A stretch of 64,000 bases of DNA from Eupeodes corollae (GCF_945859685.1 NC_079149.1:85303073-85367072), one strand, 5' to 3'. Positions 9,883 to 21,219 are shown, numbered from the stretch's first letter. Numbers and translations: made by a program. Notes: generated from the sequence alone by a model not told the origin.

Positions 9883-12800
9883 TCATTGTCTCATATCCTT
9901 GGCATGGAATATACCTAAGGATTTGCCATTTAAATTCTCTAGTTCATACATGGCACTGCCTAGAACTTTTTTAACGCGACATTTGACAAATTTAGGCAAA
10001 AGTTTGGCGCTAATGCCCTGAGTAAAGTTACTCTGCGCGAAGTTTCGATGAAAAACTTCTTGTCCTTCACGATAATTGACGGCTTTCGCACGAGTATTGT
10101 ACGTGTTTTTTGACTTAACGTATGCCCTGAATATATTCTTCGATATATTTTGTCTCGCGAGGGCAGTTTTTACAGCATTTGGCAAGACTAACATTTCCGA
10201 GTCGTTCAAGGCATCCAGTTTTCGTAAAAGTCGGTATGAGGATCCGTGAGATATCATGTTTTGCCCAAATAGAGCAAAGTATGGTTGGCAATTCAACGAT
10301 TCATGTACATCGGAACGTAGAGCGCAAGCTATGCTTGACAAGTGATCGTCCCAATCATTTTGCTCCTTAGATATCATCACCCTCAACTTACTCAAAACGC
10401 TCCTGTTAACGCGCTCGGCAATGTTAGCCTGCGGAGAATATAGTGCCGTGCGGATGTGCTGCACACCATAATTAGACAAAAACCGTTTAAACTCGCTGGA
10501 GATGAATTGTCGCCCATTATCGGAATGAATATATTCAGGGGTCCCGAAAGTATGAAAAATATCGCTTTCGAGGAAAGCTATCACTTTCGACGAGGTAGCT
10601 TTCGTCATTGGTTTGAGGAACACGAATTTAGTGAAAGCGTCAACTACTACGAAAACATATACATTTCCTCGCTTCGTACGCGGATAAGGTCCCAAAAAAT
10701 CTATGTACAACCTCTGAATTGGTCTTTCCGTCACGATCTGCTTGGTGATTGGTGGACGAAGAACCTTATTTGGGGCCTTTACCATTTTACAGGTATCGCA
10801 GTCACTCACGAACGCTTTTATGTGTTTAGCCATTTTTGGCCAGTAGTACTTATTTTTTAAATGACAATAAGTTTTCGTAAAACCACCGTGACAACTGAGT
10901 TTAGATTCATGGACTGATTTAATACAATCGTAAGTGAGAGCATCTGGCAACCAAAGACGCCACAATGAATCCTCCTCCACCACATCACCAGTCCTGAACC
11001 TTACTCTTTTGTATATATATTTTCCCGATACAACAAGGTCAGGAAGAGCAGATTGATTGGAAAGGATGCTCTTTCTCAACTGAGAATATTGTTCCGAATC
11101 GAATTCAACTGAATCAAGATCGATCTCTTTACCTATTGTTAAAGAATCTAGCTCTTCATAGTCAGCTTTTGAAACGGTTAACTCTGCAGAAATCTCTTCC
11201 ATCTCCATTCGCGACAGGACATCCGGCACTACGTTAAGGGACCCCTTACGATGTTCAATTTTAAAATCATAGCCTTGTAATTCCAGGCTCCATCTAGCCA
11301 GTCGTCCGGATAACTCCTTCATTGACATCAGCCATTTTAGGCTAGAATGGTCTGTTATTATTTTGAAAGGTAATCCATCAACATAGGGCCTAAACTTCCT
11401 GACGCTTAATACAGCTGCAAGACATTCCTGCTCAGTAACTGTGTAATTTTTTTGCGCTTTATTCAACTTTTTTGACATATAGGCAATAGGTGATTCGTTA
11501 TCGTTCTCATCCAACTGGAAAAGAACACCACCCACTCCATCGGAAGACGCGTCGCACTGAATGACAAATTCTTTCGAAAAATCAGGTTGTTTTAACACTG
11601 GTGATGAGGAAAGTGCATCCTTAAGCTTGTTGAAAGCCAACACCGCTTCGGGCTTTAATTCAAATTTTGTCTTCTTCTTCAGACAATCCGTAAGTGGAGC
11701 GGTGACATCAGCGTAATTTCGAATGAATCGGCGATACCATCCGGTAAGACCGAGAAACCTTCGCACTTGTCGAATTGTTGTTGGAAGCGGAAAGTTGACC
11801 ATTGCCTCCACCTTGTCAGGATTAGTCTTCAAAGTTCCTTGGCCGACAATATACCCAAGGAATTTTATCTCCCGCATGCAGAACTTGCTTTTGTCTAAGT
11901 TGATGGTAAGGTTCGCTCGACGGAGGCAAGCAGCCACTTCGGTAAGAATGCGCATATGAGACTTGAAGTCTGCAGTACAAATAAGCAAATCGTCTAAGTA
12001 AACAAACACATTATCACGGAGATGACTGGGCACCACTTGGTCGATAACTCGACACATTGTCTGACCCGCGTTACTAAGACCAAAAGGCATTACTCTGAAC
12101 TGGTAGAGTGGCCTACCAGGCACTGCAAACGCGGTTTTCTCTCGAGACTTCTCGTCAAGGGGTATTTGCCAGTACGCGTCCTTTAAGTCGATCCCCGTGA
12201 TAAAGTGAGTGTCTCTTATGCGACTCAATAAGCCTTCAACGTGAGGCAACGGATACGCATCCTTTACCGTGACTGCGTTAACTTTTCGAAAGTCGAGACA
12301 TAACCGAACTTTACCAGGCTTTCGTACCAAAACGACCGGACAGCTCCATGGCGAATTACTGACTTCAATAACTCCAGGCTCTAACATGCGGTCCAATTCC
12401 TTGTACGCCTCTTCTTGACGAACCGGAGACAGTGGGTAATGTCGAGATTTAATTGGTACAGCGTTACCCGTATCGATTGTATGACATCCTAGACTCGTTT
12501 TCCCTAAGCCTAACACCATAAAGTTGGGAAACAGGTTTTTCACTTTATCTAACTGAAGTTTTTGTTCTGGAAGAAGATCTATCAGTTGGGCATCATCTTT
12601 AAAATTTACCTCCTCGTCACCATTGTCAATATTTCCTTCAATTTCACTGATTTCAGGCATTAAATGAAAATTTCGCCAAAAGTTCATCCCAAGGTAAAGC
12701 TTTTGAGTGAGGTTGGGGATTAGATAATAAGTAATTGGTTTGGTAACTCCGTTGTACGTTGTTGGAACTTCGCAATATCCCACGATATCATGCGATTTCC

Positions 12801-13191
12801 CATCCGCAGTCCGCACTTCGTTTTTATATGGAGTTACTTTTGCACCAATTTTCTTTACCAATGCCCAACCATCTTTTCCAATAACGGAGATTGAAGCTCC
12901 GCTATCTAACAACCCGAAGACAGATTCATCGTAAAGCTTTACGTCGGCATACATCCGACCATCTGAATTAGATGAAATTATAGTTTCGACAATTTGCTTA
13001 CGAAATTTTTTTCGTTGTCGAAACCTTCGACGACACTTTTGAATATGAAAACTTGATACATTATAGCCATGCCCGAAAATTCGAGCACGAACTTTGGCAT
13101 AATTCATCTTGCGATCATGTAATGTCTGAAGATTAAACGCTTTAATGGGATAGGATGCAACTTCAGAATCTTCGACGTGACTTCGTTCCAA
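9883..13191 (-). CDS. gypsy Pol (protease, RT, RNase H, integrase)
   Basis: About 1100 residues in the standard Ty3/gypsy order. The aspartic protease (LLDSGASISVIG) comes first, then reverse transcriptase with VFVYLDDLLIC, and RNase H beginning IQCDASSDGVGGVL. The integrase has an HHCC zinc module (SKLSCHGGF ... CDTCKMVKAPN) and DDE signatures YIDFLGPY, HSDNGRQFIS and PQANIAERVNRS. No frameshift or internal stop is present. The listed start is only the first possible start codon: the frame stays open upstream and overlaps the end of gag in the -1 frame, so Pol is probably made by -1 ribosomal frameshifting as Gag-Pol. An active enzyme set is plausible. Confidence 0.95.
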   Translation of the reverse strand: MERSHVEDSEVASYPIKAFNLQTLHDRKMNYAKVRARIFGHGYNVSSFHIQKCRRRFRQRKKFRKQIVETIISSNSDGRMYADVKLYDESVFGLLDSGASISVIGKDGWALVKKIGAKVTPYKNEVRTADGKSHDIVGYCEVPTTYNGVTKPITYYLIPNLTQKLYLGMNFWRNFHLMPEISEIEGNIDNGDEEVNFKDDAQLIDLLPEQKLQLDKVKNLFPNFMVLGLGKTSLGCHTIDTGNAVPIKSRHYPLSPVRQEEAYKELDRMLEPGVIEVSNSPWSCPVVLVRKPGKVRLCLDFRKVNAVTVKDAYPLPHVEGLLSRIRDTHFITGIDLKDAYWQIPLDEKSREKTAFAVPGRPLYQFRVMPFGLSNAGQTMCRVIDQVVPSHLRDNVFVYLDDLLICTADFKSHMRILTEVAACLRRANLTINLDKSKFCMREIKFLGYIVGQGTLKTNPDKVEAMVNFPLPTTIRQVRRFLGLTGWYRRFIRNYADVTAPLTDCLKKKTKFELKPEAVLAFNKLKDALSSSPVLKQPDFSKEFVIQCDASSDGVGGVLFQLDENDNESPIAYMSKKLNKAQKNYTVTEQECLAAVLSVRKFRPYVDGLPFKIITDHSSLKWLMSMKELSGRLARWSLELQGYDFKIEHRKGSLNVVPDVLSRMEMEEISAELTVSKADYEELDSLTIGKEIDLDSVEFDSEQYSQLRKSILSNQSALPDLVVSGKYIYKRVRFRTGDVVEEDSLWRLWLPDALTYDCIKSVHESKLSCHGGFTKTYCHLKNKYYWPKMAKHIKAFVSDCDTCKMVKAPNKVLRPPITKQIVTERPIQRLYIDFLGPYPRTKRGNVYVFVVVDAFTKFVFLKPMTKATSSKVIAFLESDIFHTFGTPEYIHSDNGRQFISSEFKRFLSNYGVQHIRTALYSPQANIAERVNRSVLSKLRVMISKEQNDWDDHLSSIACALRSDVHESLNCQPYFALFGQNMISHGSSYRLLRKLDALNDSEMLVLPNAVKTALARQNISKNIFRAYVKSKNTYNTRAKAVNYREGQEVFHRNFAQSNFTQGISAKLLPKFVKCRVKKVLGSAMYELENLNGKSLGIFHAKDMRQ

Positions 13192-13253
13192 GATCTTGAT
13201 TGGAACGTCTTTATCCGGAGCTTTACTTAAATTGTTGTTGGATGGAAATGATT

Positions 13254-14615
13254 TTATTGTTGGGAGTGGTTGGGAGCATTCCTGGTGGAACGAAGATCCC
13301 CACTCCTCCTCTCGTTCCCGTACAGGTTTCCCGAGTGTTTACCGCATTCCACAGTACTCACATCTTTTGCTCCACAAAGAAAGCAAAACAAATTTCTGGT
13401 TCTTGATGGACAGAAATGATACGCATGGCCTTTCTGGTCACAATTCCAGCAAACATAGTTTGCCGTTGAAGTTGCCTTTCGAGCACCTGAAAAAGCTGCA
13501 ACTTCCTCAGCCTCGAAAGGTTCAACTTCTTGGTCTTCCGCAATGGCAATTTCATGTACTACTTTTGGTACTAAGGATCTTTTAGCTAAAAATCGCTCAG
13601 CCTCTCGCGCTTTATTTCTGAGCTCTTCAAGGCTTTTTACATTCGCAGCCAACAAGATTTCACCGAGTTTATCCTTAGTGTTGTCTCGAATAACGTTTAT
13701 CATCTTCTTTTCGTCAAACGGTTCCATTAATCGGTCGTTGAGACCCGCTACAGCATGGTAAAAATCATCGAATGACTCCTTAGGACCTTGCCTTCGTGTA
13801 AGCAAACGCATATATATTTCAACATCACTTTCGAGTCTACCGAACTCCTTGTTCATTGCCGTTTCGACGTCACTAAATTTTGCATTGGGGTTTCTTTTAA
13901 GATATGCCCAAAACCATTTGTTTGGCCTACTTCCGGATGAGAGCAAAATTTGAAAATTTGCCATCATCTGTTCATCTGTATAACCAGAGGATTTTTGCAT
14001 ACGTTTGACTTTGAACAAAAATTCTGAAACATTTTCAGACCCATCGTAGTTGATATGCCACCGATCAAGCCTACATCTATCTGGCGTGCTAAGCGAAGAC
14101 GTTGCTGCAATTGATTCCCTTGGCTCCGAATTAAGAACTTCCGGCCCTCTATCAGCGTTAATCGAAAACGGATTAATATTCCGTGAATTATTTTTTTCTT
14201 GTTGATTGATACCAATCGACTCCAACTTTGCTATGACGTTATTCATAAAAACATTTAACGTCTGCATGAGCCTAACCTGATTACCAGTTATCGATGACTC
14301 TATGCGATCCAACAATTCATTTGTTTCATCTACTCTAATTGCATTATGGTTAGTGCCACCGCTTTCAGGAGCTTCACCTTCGGCTGTATCTTGTACCCTA
14401 CCACCAATGTCAATATTTTCGTTTTCACTGTTCATGGTAGATGTTAAATCAGAAACAATTGAGTTAATATCTTCAGAAAAACTAAACGTATTATTAAGAT
14501 CAAAACGATCGATCGTATTTCTAAATCTTTGATGGAACTCCTCAAATTTAGCTTCGGTATACAAACTGACTTCCTGAAGTTTCTCTTGGAAAGACTTTCT
14601 TCTCTGTTTGCTCAT
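13254..14615 (-). CDS. gypsy Gag
   Basis: 453-residue structural protein that would form the element's particle and bind its RNA. ATG 14615 opens MSKQRRKSFQEKL. The first 200 residues are acidic and low in complexity, a capsid-like helical region follows (WHINYDGSENVSEFLFKVKR, NKEFGRLESDVEIYMRLL), and the C-terminal part carries a CCHC zinc knuckle CWNCDQKGHAYHFC. A second cysteine pair, CFLCGAKDVSTVEC, follows without a complete CCHC spacing. The stop lies inside the open pol frame, consistent with -1 frameshift expression. Confidence 0.9.
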   Translation of the reverse strand: MSKQRRKSFQEKLQEVSLYTEAKFEEFHQRFRNTIDRFDLNNTFSFSEDINSIVSDLTSTMNSENENIDIGGRVQDTAEGEAPESGGTNHNAIRVDETNELLDRIESSITGNQVRLMQTLNVFMNNVIAKLESIGINQQEKNNSRNINPFSINADRGPEVLNSEPRESIAATSSLSTPDRCRLDRWHINYDGSENVSEFLFKVKRMQKSSGYTDEQMMANFQILLSSGSRPNKWFWAYLKRNPNAKFSDVETAMNKEFGRLESDVEIYMRLLTRRQGPKESFDDFYHAVAGLNDRLMEPFDEKKMINVIRDNTKDKLGEILLAANVKSLEELRNKAREAERFLAKRSLVPKVVHEIAIAEDQEVEPFEAEEVAAFSGARKATSTANYVCWNCDQKGHAYHFCPSRTRNLFCFLCGAKDVSTVECGKHSGNLYGNERRSGDLRSTRNAPNHSQQ

Positions 14616-16004
14616 ACCTCACCCAGAATCTACCGAGTATACCCCTTCACTACGAAAAAAAAACTTCCGCTACTGACTCTTTGAATCCGAGAAAAAACTC
14701 AAGATCAATGAATTAATCAATTCGAAAACCCTCACCAGAAAAGGACACTCGAACTCTATAATGGTCCTAATGCAGGTTGAACTAGGAAAATTCAAAAAAA
14801 ATAAAAACTGTCTATTTAAAAGTCTAAAACAAAGAAAATGCAATTTTTGTGCTCAAAAATGTAAATAAAAAAAATTTACCTAATAGTAAAAGTATCAAAC
14901 TGAAAAAAATATAATTCAAAAACTTGAGTATCAAAAAAAGTTCAAATTTCAAAATTATTTTCAAAGATAAAAAAAAATGTATGTATGCATGTAATCTGTA
15001 ATTCAATTCAAAGTAATTGTAATTCTATACTGTTTATATTTTTGATTATAGTTCACAAAATCCACCCTTTTTCCCACAGGATGTTTAATATTGAACTAAA
15101 TTTTAAAAATGATAAAAAAATCAAATTGAAAATCAACTATAAGTTTTTGAGACGGTAAGGAAAATTTCATGAGGATACGTGACCAAATTCAACACAAACA
15201 TCCAGCTCCAAACCTGAAATTCTTGTTCGAACTTACCATCAAATATAATATTTTAAAGAAAAATAATTCAAAAATGTTTTCAAAATTATATAAAAAAATG
15301 TATTATGTTACTATATTAAGAAAATTTAAAAACTTCAAAATGATTGATTATTAGTAAATATTGTGTTTATTTTCAAAAAGTATCTTCATAAAAAAAATAA
15401 AGGGATGAGAATCTGATAAGAGAAATAAACAGGAAAAGAAATGATGAAAACGGAAAAGAAGCCGTGTTCTGCGAGCCAGATAATAAAACAAAATTAAAAT
15501 AAACTACTTTAACTATTGTTAAAAAAAGGACTTGAGAAAAAAAAATGTAATCTTTGAGTTTCAGAACTCCAAGGACGAATCACTAACTTCATCCTTGAAG
15601 GACTCTGAAACTCTCCGAAAATAAATGACTGCTGGAAGGACCTCCGAATACGCCTCTCCATAGACGGGTCTCTTCCGAGCATTAAGATTTGTTTAAAGTG
15701 TGTGCCACTTGTCTTGCTATTTGAGTTCCTTATCAAGAATACTCAAAGACTTAAACACTTGATTCACATCACTTTTTAATAAAAAGAAAATTTTGACTAT
15801 GTTTCACTTATGGCAACGCGGAACCAAATACCTCATATCCAGTAACCGGGACTCACAAAATCAACATAATCAAATTCGAATTTAAATGAAAAAAAAAATA
15901 TATAAAGAATGTTAATAAATTATTTAAAAATTATAAAAAAAACTAAATGAATTGGCTCAAAATAACTCTTTAGCCACTCTATCTTCAGAATTCAGATAGA
16001 GGGC
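14616..16004 (-). other. gypsy leader, non-coding
   Basis: About 1.4 kb of very AT-rich DNA between the primer site and gag. It contains only short chance frames. A leader this long is unusual for insect gypsy elements and is the likely place for packaging signals. Confidence 0.6.
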
Positions 16005-16022
16005 TCCACGTTGCGGGCGCCA
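16005..16022 (-). other. gypsy primer-binding site (tRNA-Lys-like)
   Basis: On the minus strand, two bases inside the 5' LTR, the sequence begins TGGCGCCCGCAACGTGG. TGGCGCC is the complement of a tRNA-Lys 3' end. The remainder matches the tRNA-Lys(1,2)-type site with one or two extra bases. Osvaldo and Ulysses also use tRNA-Lys. Confidence 0.7.
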
Positions 16023-16024
16023 TT

Positions 16025-17915
16025 TGTAACGAGCCGCTTTGCCTGTTTGGGGTCGTGACTGGCTTAATTGAACCCGTAGCTCAGCGGTTTCGAAGGTTCT
16101 TCGACCCAGGACTCATCACAAAAATAATGCCAGTCTAGCATCCCGGTGGTAGCGATGCGCGAGATATTTATCATAAACCCTCCCTACCTGGTTGTCTTCC
16201 TCGCTAAGAACAACCCCATTCCTCGGCTTCTTTTCCTTATCACTTCTTCCCCATTTTCCCCTTACTCTCTCATCCCTTTAGAAAAAATTTAAGCCATCAT
16301 CTTCATGATTTAAGGCTTCATAAAAATTCCATCGCTTTTCTTTTTAAATAACAAATTATTTTATTTAGATAATTAAATTTTAAAAGGCTATAAACTGTAT
16401 ATATATATGTTTATATGCATGTAGCAAAATTTAAATTTTTAATTTACACAAAAATTAATTTAATACTTTAAATCTTGTATTTAATTTTACATAACAAAAT
16501 AAAGCGGCAATCATACGCCAATCAACCAAAATCTATCATTGATTCGATAAGAATCGTCTTCGATTTTATTACCAAAAATTGGATCTTCAAGATCTCTTTT
16601 CTTCTTGTTCTTTTAAACTTTATTTCAACTCCCCTTTATGCGGAACCCCCCCCCTTTGTTTGAAGTTATATATATACGAACGTATATCTTCTTTTTTTTT
16701 TTTTTTTATTTTAATTCGTATATAGTATGTAAAAAAGGAAACATAATCGACTTACCCCGTTCTTCTGCTGTAGTGGCCACTGCTGCTGGAAGGCTGGGTC
16801 GACGAATTGTAATGATGGTAGATATATATACGTATATAAATTGTTCACTTTAACTAACTTCAAACAAACTATGTAAACTAATTGTATATTACGTTTCGCG
16901 GAACGTATCAAATCAAAAAAATTTCGTAATTGATTAATGATAATGATGTTACCACAAATTTAATTTACTAGTTAAGAAAATGTTTTAATTTTAAAACAAA
17001 AAAAAATTTAACTTTAAAAAAAACACTATATGTATTATATTCATCGGCTTCGAACAGCGTTAAGTTTAACGGTGGGGTTTTTGTCGGCGCCTAGACACTC
17101 TAGGCTACCGGGCTTCTTTAGCTTGGGGTGTGCTGAATGCTGATTTTAAATCTGGCCACGCAATCCTGTTGATTCCTTGTCATTCAAAATTTATACAGGT
17201 ATTTTATCCTTGAGGATACCTTTCGGGAGCTTGATAAAAAAAAATGATTTCTTTTAAATTTAAGCACAAAATGCAGATTCTTATATGCATGTTGTTCTAT
17301 ATATGCATCTACGTGCATAAATATATTACATATATATATAAATTGCAAATAATGTCGCCATTTACCTTGATGGGTGGATAAATAATTCCTTTTCAATTTC
17401 TTGCACACCAAATGTAATTTTTTTTTTAAAAAAAAGGAAACCAAATTCACGTAAAAAAAACTTTAACGTTTATTAGTTAAAATAATTATATATGAAACTA
17501 ATATTGGTAACAACTTTAATTTTTTTGTCATATAAGACTGCTCTTTATGTTTCTGATGTTTCTCTTCGGCTTTTAAAATTGGAAAAGGTCTAGGCTTCCT
17601 AGCCAACCTGCGGACTACCCGTTTTCATATAATAGAGAAAAGCTCCTATCCCGTTGATGGTTCTCCACTTCACCAACACACGAATCCCAGTCCTTATCTC
17701 ACGCTTCTGAATCAGCGCGGATTGGTCTCTTTTTGTAAAGTGGAAATGTTGCTTCTTAGAAAATCTACTCAACCTAAGCTTCCTAACCAACATTTCCACT
17801 TTACCGCCTCCGTATCTGCAACGATTGCTACCAGCTATTAAGTGTTGCCTTCTTTTTGTGCATACTTTAGGGATACCCGGTTTCAGTTATTTTAAATATG
17901 AGCTTGTAGGTAACA
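16025..17915 (-). repeat. gypsy 5' LTR
   Basis: 1891 bp, same ends and internal layout as the left copy. The one substitution seen is at 16505. It is the promoter-bearing LTR because the element reads leftward. Confidence 0.95.
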
Positions 17916-17919
17916 ATAC

Positions 17920-20272
17920 GGACACACAAATTTGTATGATGTTGCAAAGTCTGCCAGATTCCTTTGAGACATTGGTGTCAACCTTGGATAGTATTTCGGA
18001 CAAGCATGTGACTGTCGATTTTATTAAACAGAAACTTATCGATGAATATCACCGTCGAATCAACAGAACAGATTCATCAAAGCAGGAAAAGGCCCTGAAA
18101 ACAGATTCCAAACGATCTGTGGACAACAGAACTTGTTTTTACTGCAAGAAGGTGGGGCACATACGATCGAGCTGCCGTAAATATTTGTCATCGAAGAACA
18201 AGGGTAATTTTAAGTCTGTTGAAGAAACCAACGTGGCTTTTGTAGCTGGGTGTGAAAAATCAGGATCATGGCTGATTGACAGTGGAGCCAGTTCACATAT
18301 GTCATGCGATAAAAGTTTTTTTACCTCCTTGACGCATTTTGACGACGCGCACGTCACTTTGGCTGATGGAAAACAAACCGCAACTGCTGGTCGAGGTGAA
18401 GGAGTTCTTTGGAGCCTAGATGAAAACAAGAATCCAGTTAAAATTACACTTCACGATGTGCTGCTTGTGCCAGGATTGGAAGGTAATCTTATTTCTGTTA
18501 GTAGATTGGTAGACAAGGGTCTTGGTGTTAAGTTTGACCATACTGGATGTCGGATTTTGAATTCGGATGGAAAAGCTGTAGCATTAGGTAATCGAAGTGG
18601 AAACCTTTACCAGTTACAAATCCGAGAAAAATGCTCGATAGCTTCGGAGAAACATCAAGAAAACTGTGAACATCAATGGCATAGGCGATTTGGGCACCGA
18701 GATCCAGCAGTACTGAAGCGTATGCAAAATGAAAATTTGGTGAAAGGTCTAAAAATGAAAAAATGTGGTGCGAACAACATCTGTGAATGCTGCATGGAAG
18801 GAAAACTTAGTCGAAAGCCATTTCCTGAAGTTTTAGAGAGAACATCAAAGAAAATCCTGGATATAGTTCATACCGACTTGTGTGGCCCAATCAGTACACC
18901 AACTCCATCCGGTAATCTATACATCATGACAATGATAGACGATTTCAGTAGGTACGCTGTAGTTTATCTATTGAAGCATAAGTCTGAGACACCGGAACGA
19001 ATTGAGGAATATGTTCGTCAAGTACAAAACAGATTCGGAAAGAAGCCCACAGTCATTCGCTCTGATGGAGGAGGAGAGTATGATAACAAAAGGTTACGTG
19101 ATTTTTACCGTTCACAAGGCATTAAGGCGCAGTTTACAACTCCATACTCGCCTCAACAAAATGGTGTTGCCGAACGCAAAAATAGATCTCTTATCGAGAT
19201 GGTCACCTGTATGCTGCTGGATGCTGGTTTGCCCAAACGCTATTGGGGTGAAGCTGTACTAACAGCAACTTACGTACAAAATCGAATGCCATCGAAATCC
19301 ATTTCAAAGACTCCATATGAGTTATGGAATAACACCAAACCATCGTTGCAACATCTACGAGCCTTTGGATGTGAAGCGTATGTGTACGTCCCTGATGTCA
19401 AACGAAAAAAGTTTGATAGTAAATCAAAGAAGCTGACGTTCGTCGGGTACTCTGATGAGCATAAAGGGTATCGTTTTTTAAACTGTGAAACTGACAAGAT
19501 AACGATAAGTCGTGATGCTCGTTTTTTGGAACTGAAGGAGAAGATTAATGTCAGAGTTCCAAGTACAGAAGCTAAACAATTATTTGACGAAGTTCTAGTA
19601 AGCATTGCTCCTGTTTCAATCAAACCTAATGAAAACCAACCAACTGAAGCTCAAGTTGATAATAGCTTTAGTGATGATGAATTCTTTGGATTTGACGAGC
19701 CCGTTTGTGAAAATCAGGAGGAGCAAGTTCCAACGAGACGTTCTGCGCGTAACACGCAAGGTAAGCTCCCCACGCATCTTAATGATTATGTTGTAGATAT
19801 GGCATCCCTCGCTTCGGATGAGCCGAAAGACTACATTGAAGCTGCGAAGATTCCGGAATGGAAAAAGTCTATGGACGAGGAGATGGCAGCCCACCTGCGT
19901 AACGAAACTTGGACGCTTACGACTTTGCCCTCAGGACGGAAAGCCATTGGTTCAAAATGGGTGTTTAGAACTAAACTAAACGAAAATAATGAGATATCCA
20001 GATACAAAGCCCGCATCGTTGCACAAGGATACACACAGAAATACGGCGTTGATTATGATGAGGTGTTTGCTCCAGTAACGAAAATCCCAACTTTAAGGAC
20101 GTTTTTGGCAGTAGCTGCAAAACAAAAAATGTTTGTTAAACATTATGATGTCAAGACGGCATATTTAAATGGAATTGTTGAAGAGGAAATCTTCATGAAG
20201 CAACCACCTGGCTACGAAGTTCATGGAAAAGAAAATTTGGTTTGCCATCTGAACAAAAGCATTTATAGATAG
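17920..20272 (+). pseudogene. copia Gag-Pol, middle part (Gag knuckle to RT)
   Basis: Continuation of the copia polyprotein after the gypsy insert. In order: the rest of Gag, the zinc knuckle CFYCKKVGHIRSSC, protease WLIDSGASSHM, integrase zinc module (HQWHRRFGHRDP ... CECCMEGKLSR), integrase core (IVHTDLCGPI, RSDGGGEYDN, PQQNGVAERKNRS) and the first half of reverse transcriptase (WVFRTKLNENNEI, YKARIVAQGY, VKTAYLNGIVEEEIFMKQPPG). It ends at SIYR-stop, where the family expects SIYGLKQ. This is the left edge of the internal deletion, and the polymerase catalytic YVDD is lost. The open frame formally begins inside the gypsy LTR, and the copia part starts at 17920. Confidence 0.92.
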
Positions 20273-20961
20273 GTGATAACAGCACATCATTTTCCGATCC
20301 AGCATTGTATCAAAGTCTTGTTGGAGCCTTACTGTATTTAGCGGTAAATGCCAGGCCGGACATTGCAGTTAGCACTGCTATTTTAGGCAGAAAGTTCAAA
20401 AATCCTTCGGAAGCAGATTGGATAGCTGCAAAAAGAGTTTTGCGTTACCTTAAAGGCACTATCGAATATAAACTTTGTCTTGGCGAAGCCTGTGAGTGGA
20501 AACTTCTTGGATACTCAGATGCAGACTGGGCAGGTGACCGAGAAAGCCGAAAGTCAACATCCGGCAATGTTTTTGTGTTCGGAGGACCTATTTCATGGAC
20601 GAGTCGACGACAAGATTGCGTTTCACTTTCATCGATGGAGGCCGAGTATGTGGCACTCAGCGAAGCTTGTCAAGAGGTTGTATGGCTGCGACGTCTACTG
20701 AAGGAGTTTGGTGAAACTCAACATGAAGCCACACTAATGAATGTGGATAATCAAAGCTGCATATCCTTCGTAAACACCGAACGACTGAGTCGAAGATCAA
20801 AGCATATTGAAACGAGAGAGCGCTATGTTCGAGACCTATGTCAAAATAATGAAGTTTATCTGCAATACTGCCCTACGGATTCAATGCTAGCAGATATTTT
20901 TACAAAGCCACTGGGGCCTGTAAAGCAATTAGGTTTTTGCAAACAATTAAACCTTTTTTAA
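20273..20961 (+). pseudogene. copia Pol, 3' part (RT tail and RNase H)
   Basis: Picks up in another frame beyond the deletion, with GDNSTSFSDPALYQSLVGAL and the classic RPDIAVST. RNase H follows (LGYSDADWAGD, SLSSMEAEYVALS, VDNQSC, SKHIETRERYVRD, PTDSMLADIFTKPL). The original stop is near 20961. No initiation signal of its own is seen, so it is dead coding DNA. Confidence 0.92.
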
Positions 20962-20976
20962 TTGTGATGGTTCATC

Positions 20977-20985
20977 GAGGAGGAG
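20977..20985 (+). other. copia polypurine tract
   Basis: GAGGAGGAG abuts the right LTR, the position needed to prime plus-strand DNA synthesis. Confidence 0.8.
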
Positions 20986-21214
20986 TGTTGAACGAAGCTA
21001 TGAGCTGCAGAGCGATGAACACAGCTAGCAAGGATCGCCAACATTGACATACTACACATGTATGATCGCCAACTTCATCATGTATCCGGTAACCTCTCAC
21101 TCGATACCAAGCCGCCAACCATTTTGCATCTCGCTACCTTTTATATTTCACTCTAACTAAATTAACTTTGTAAAACCACTTATATATTTAATAAAACATA
21201 ACTTTTTGCTAACA
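20986..21214 (+). repeat. copia right (3') LTR
   Basis: 229 bp, TG...CA. By eye it is identical to the left LTR and is followed by AAAAC, the duplicated target. Confidence 0.95.
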
Positions 21215-21219
21215 AAAAC

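Larger units (their letters stand above)
7421..17915 (-). mobile_element. Ty3/gypsy LTR retrotransposon, complete, Osvaldo/Ulysses-like
   Basis: 10,495-bp element inserted in the copia gag, minus strand. LTRs 7421-9311 and 16025-17915 are equal in length (1891 bp). I saw only one difference (T at 7901, C at 16505). The 4-bp target duplication ATAC (7417-7420 and 17916-17919) is perfect. Gag and Pol are both open and no envelope frame is present. Very long LTRs plus a tRNA-Lys-like primer site resemble the Osvaldo/Ulysses group of flies; that assignment is an inference. Near-identical LTRs and intact frames indicate a recent, possibly still competent, insertion. An odd point is the lack of an obvious purine tract next to the 3' LTR (minus-strand bases just above 9312). 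Confidence 0.95.
6701..21214 (+). mobile_element. Ty1/copia LTR retrotransposon, split by a gypsy element
   Basis: Complete ends: identical 229-bp LTRs (6701-6929 and 20986-21214), both TG...CA, flanked by the perfect 5-bp target duplication AAAAC (6696-6700 and 21215-21219). An initiator-Met tRNA primer site follows the left LTR and a purine tract precedes the right one. Its gag-pol frame is cut at 7420 by the gypsy element (7421-17915). Removing that insert plus one ATAC duplication brings the frame back into register. A separate internal deletion at about 20270 removed the polymerase YVDD region. Without the gypsy insert it is about 4.0 kb, shorter than the usual ~5 kb. It cannot encode its own reverse transcriptase now. 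It inserted in DNA continuous with the I-type LINE that follows. Confidence 0.95.

Noticed and set aside
10456..10860. A 134-codon plus-strand frame.
   Set aside because: It is antisense to the gypsy integrase, whose motifs are clear on the minus strand.
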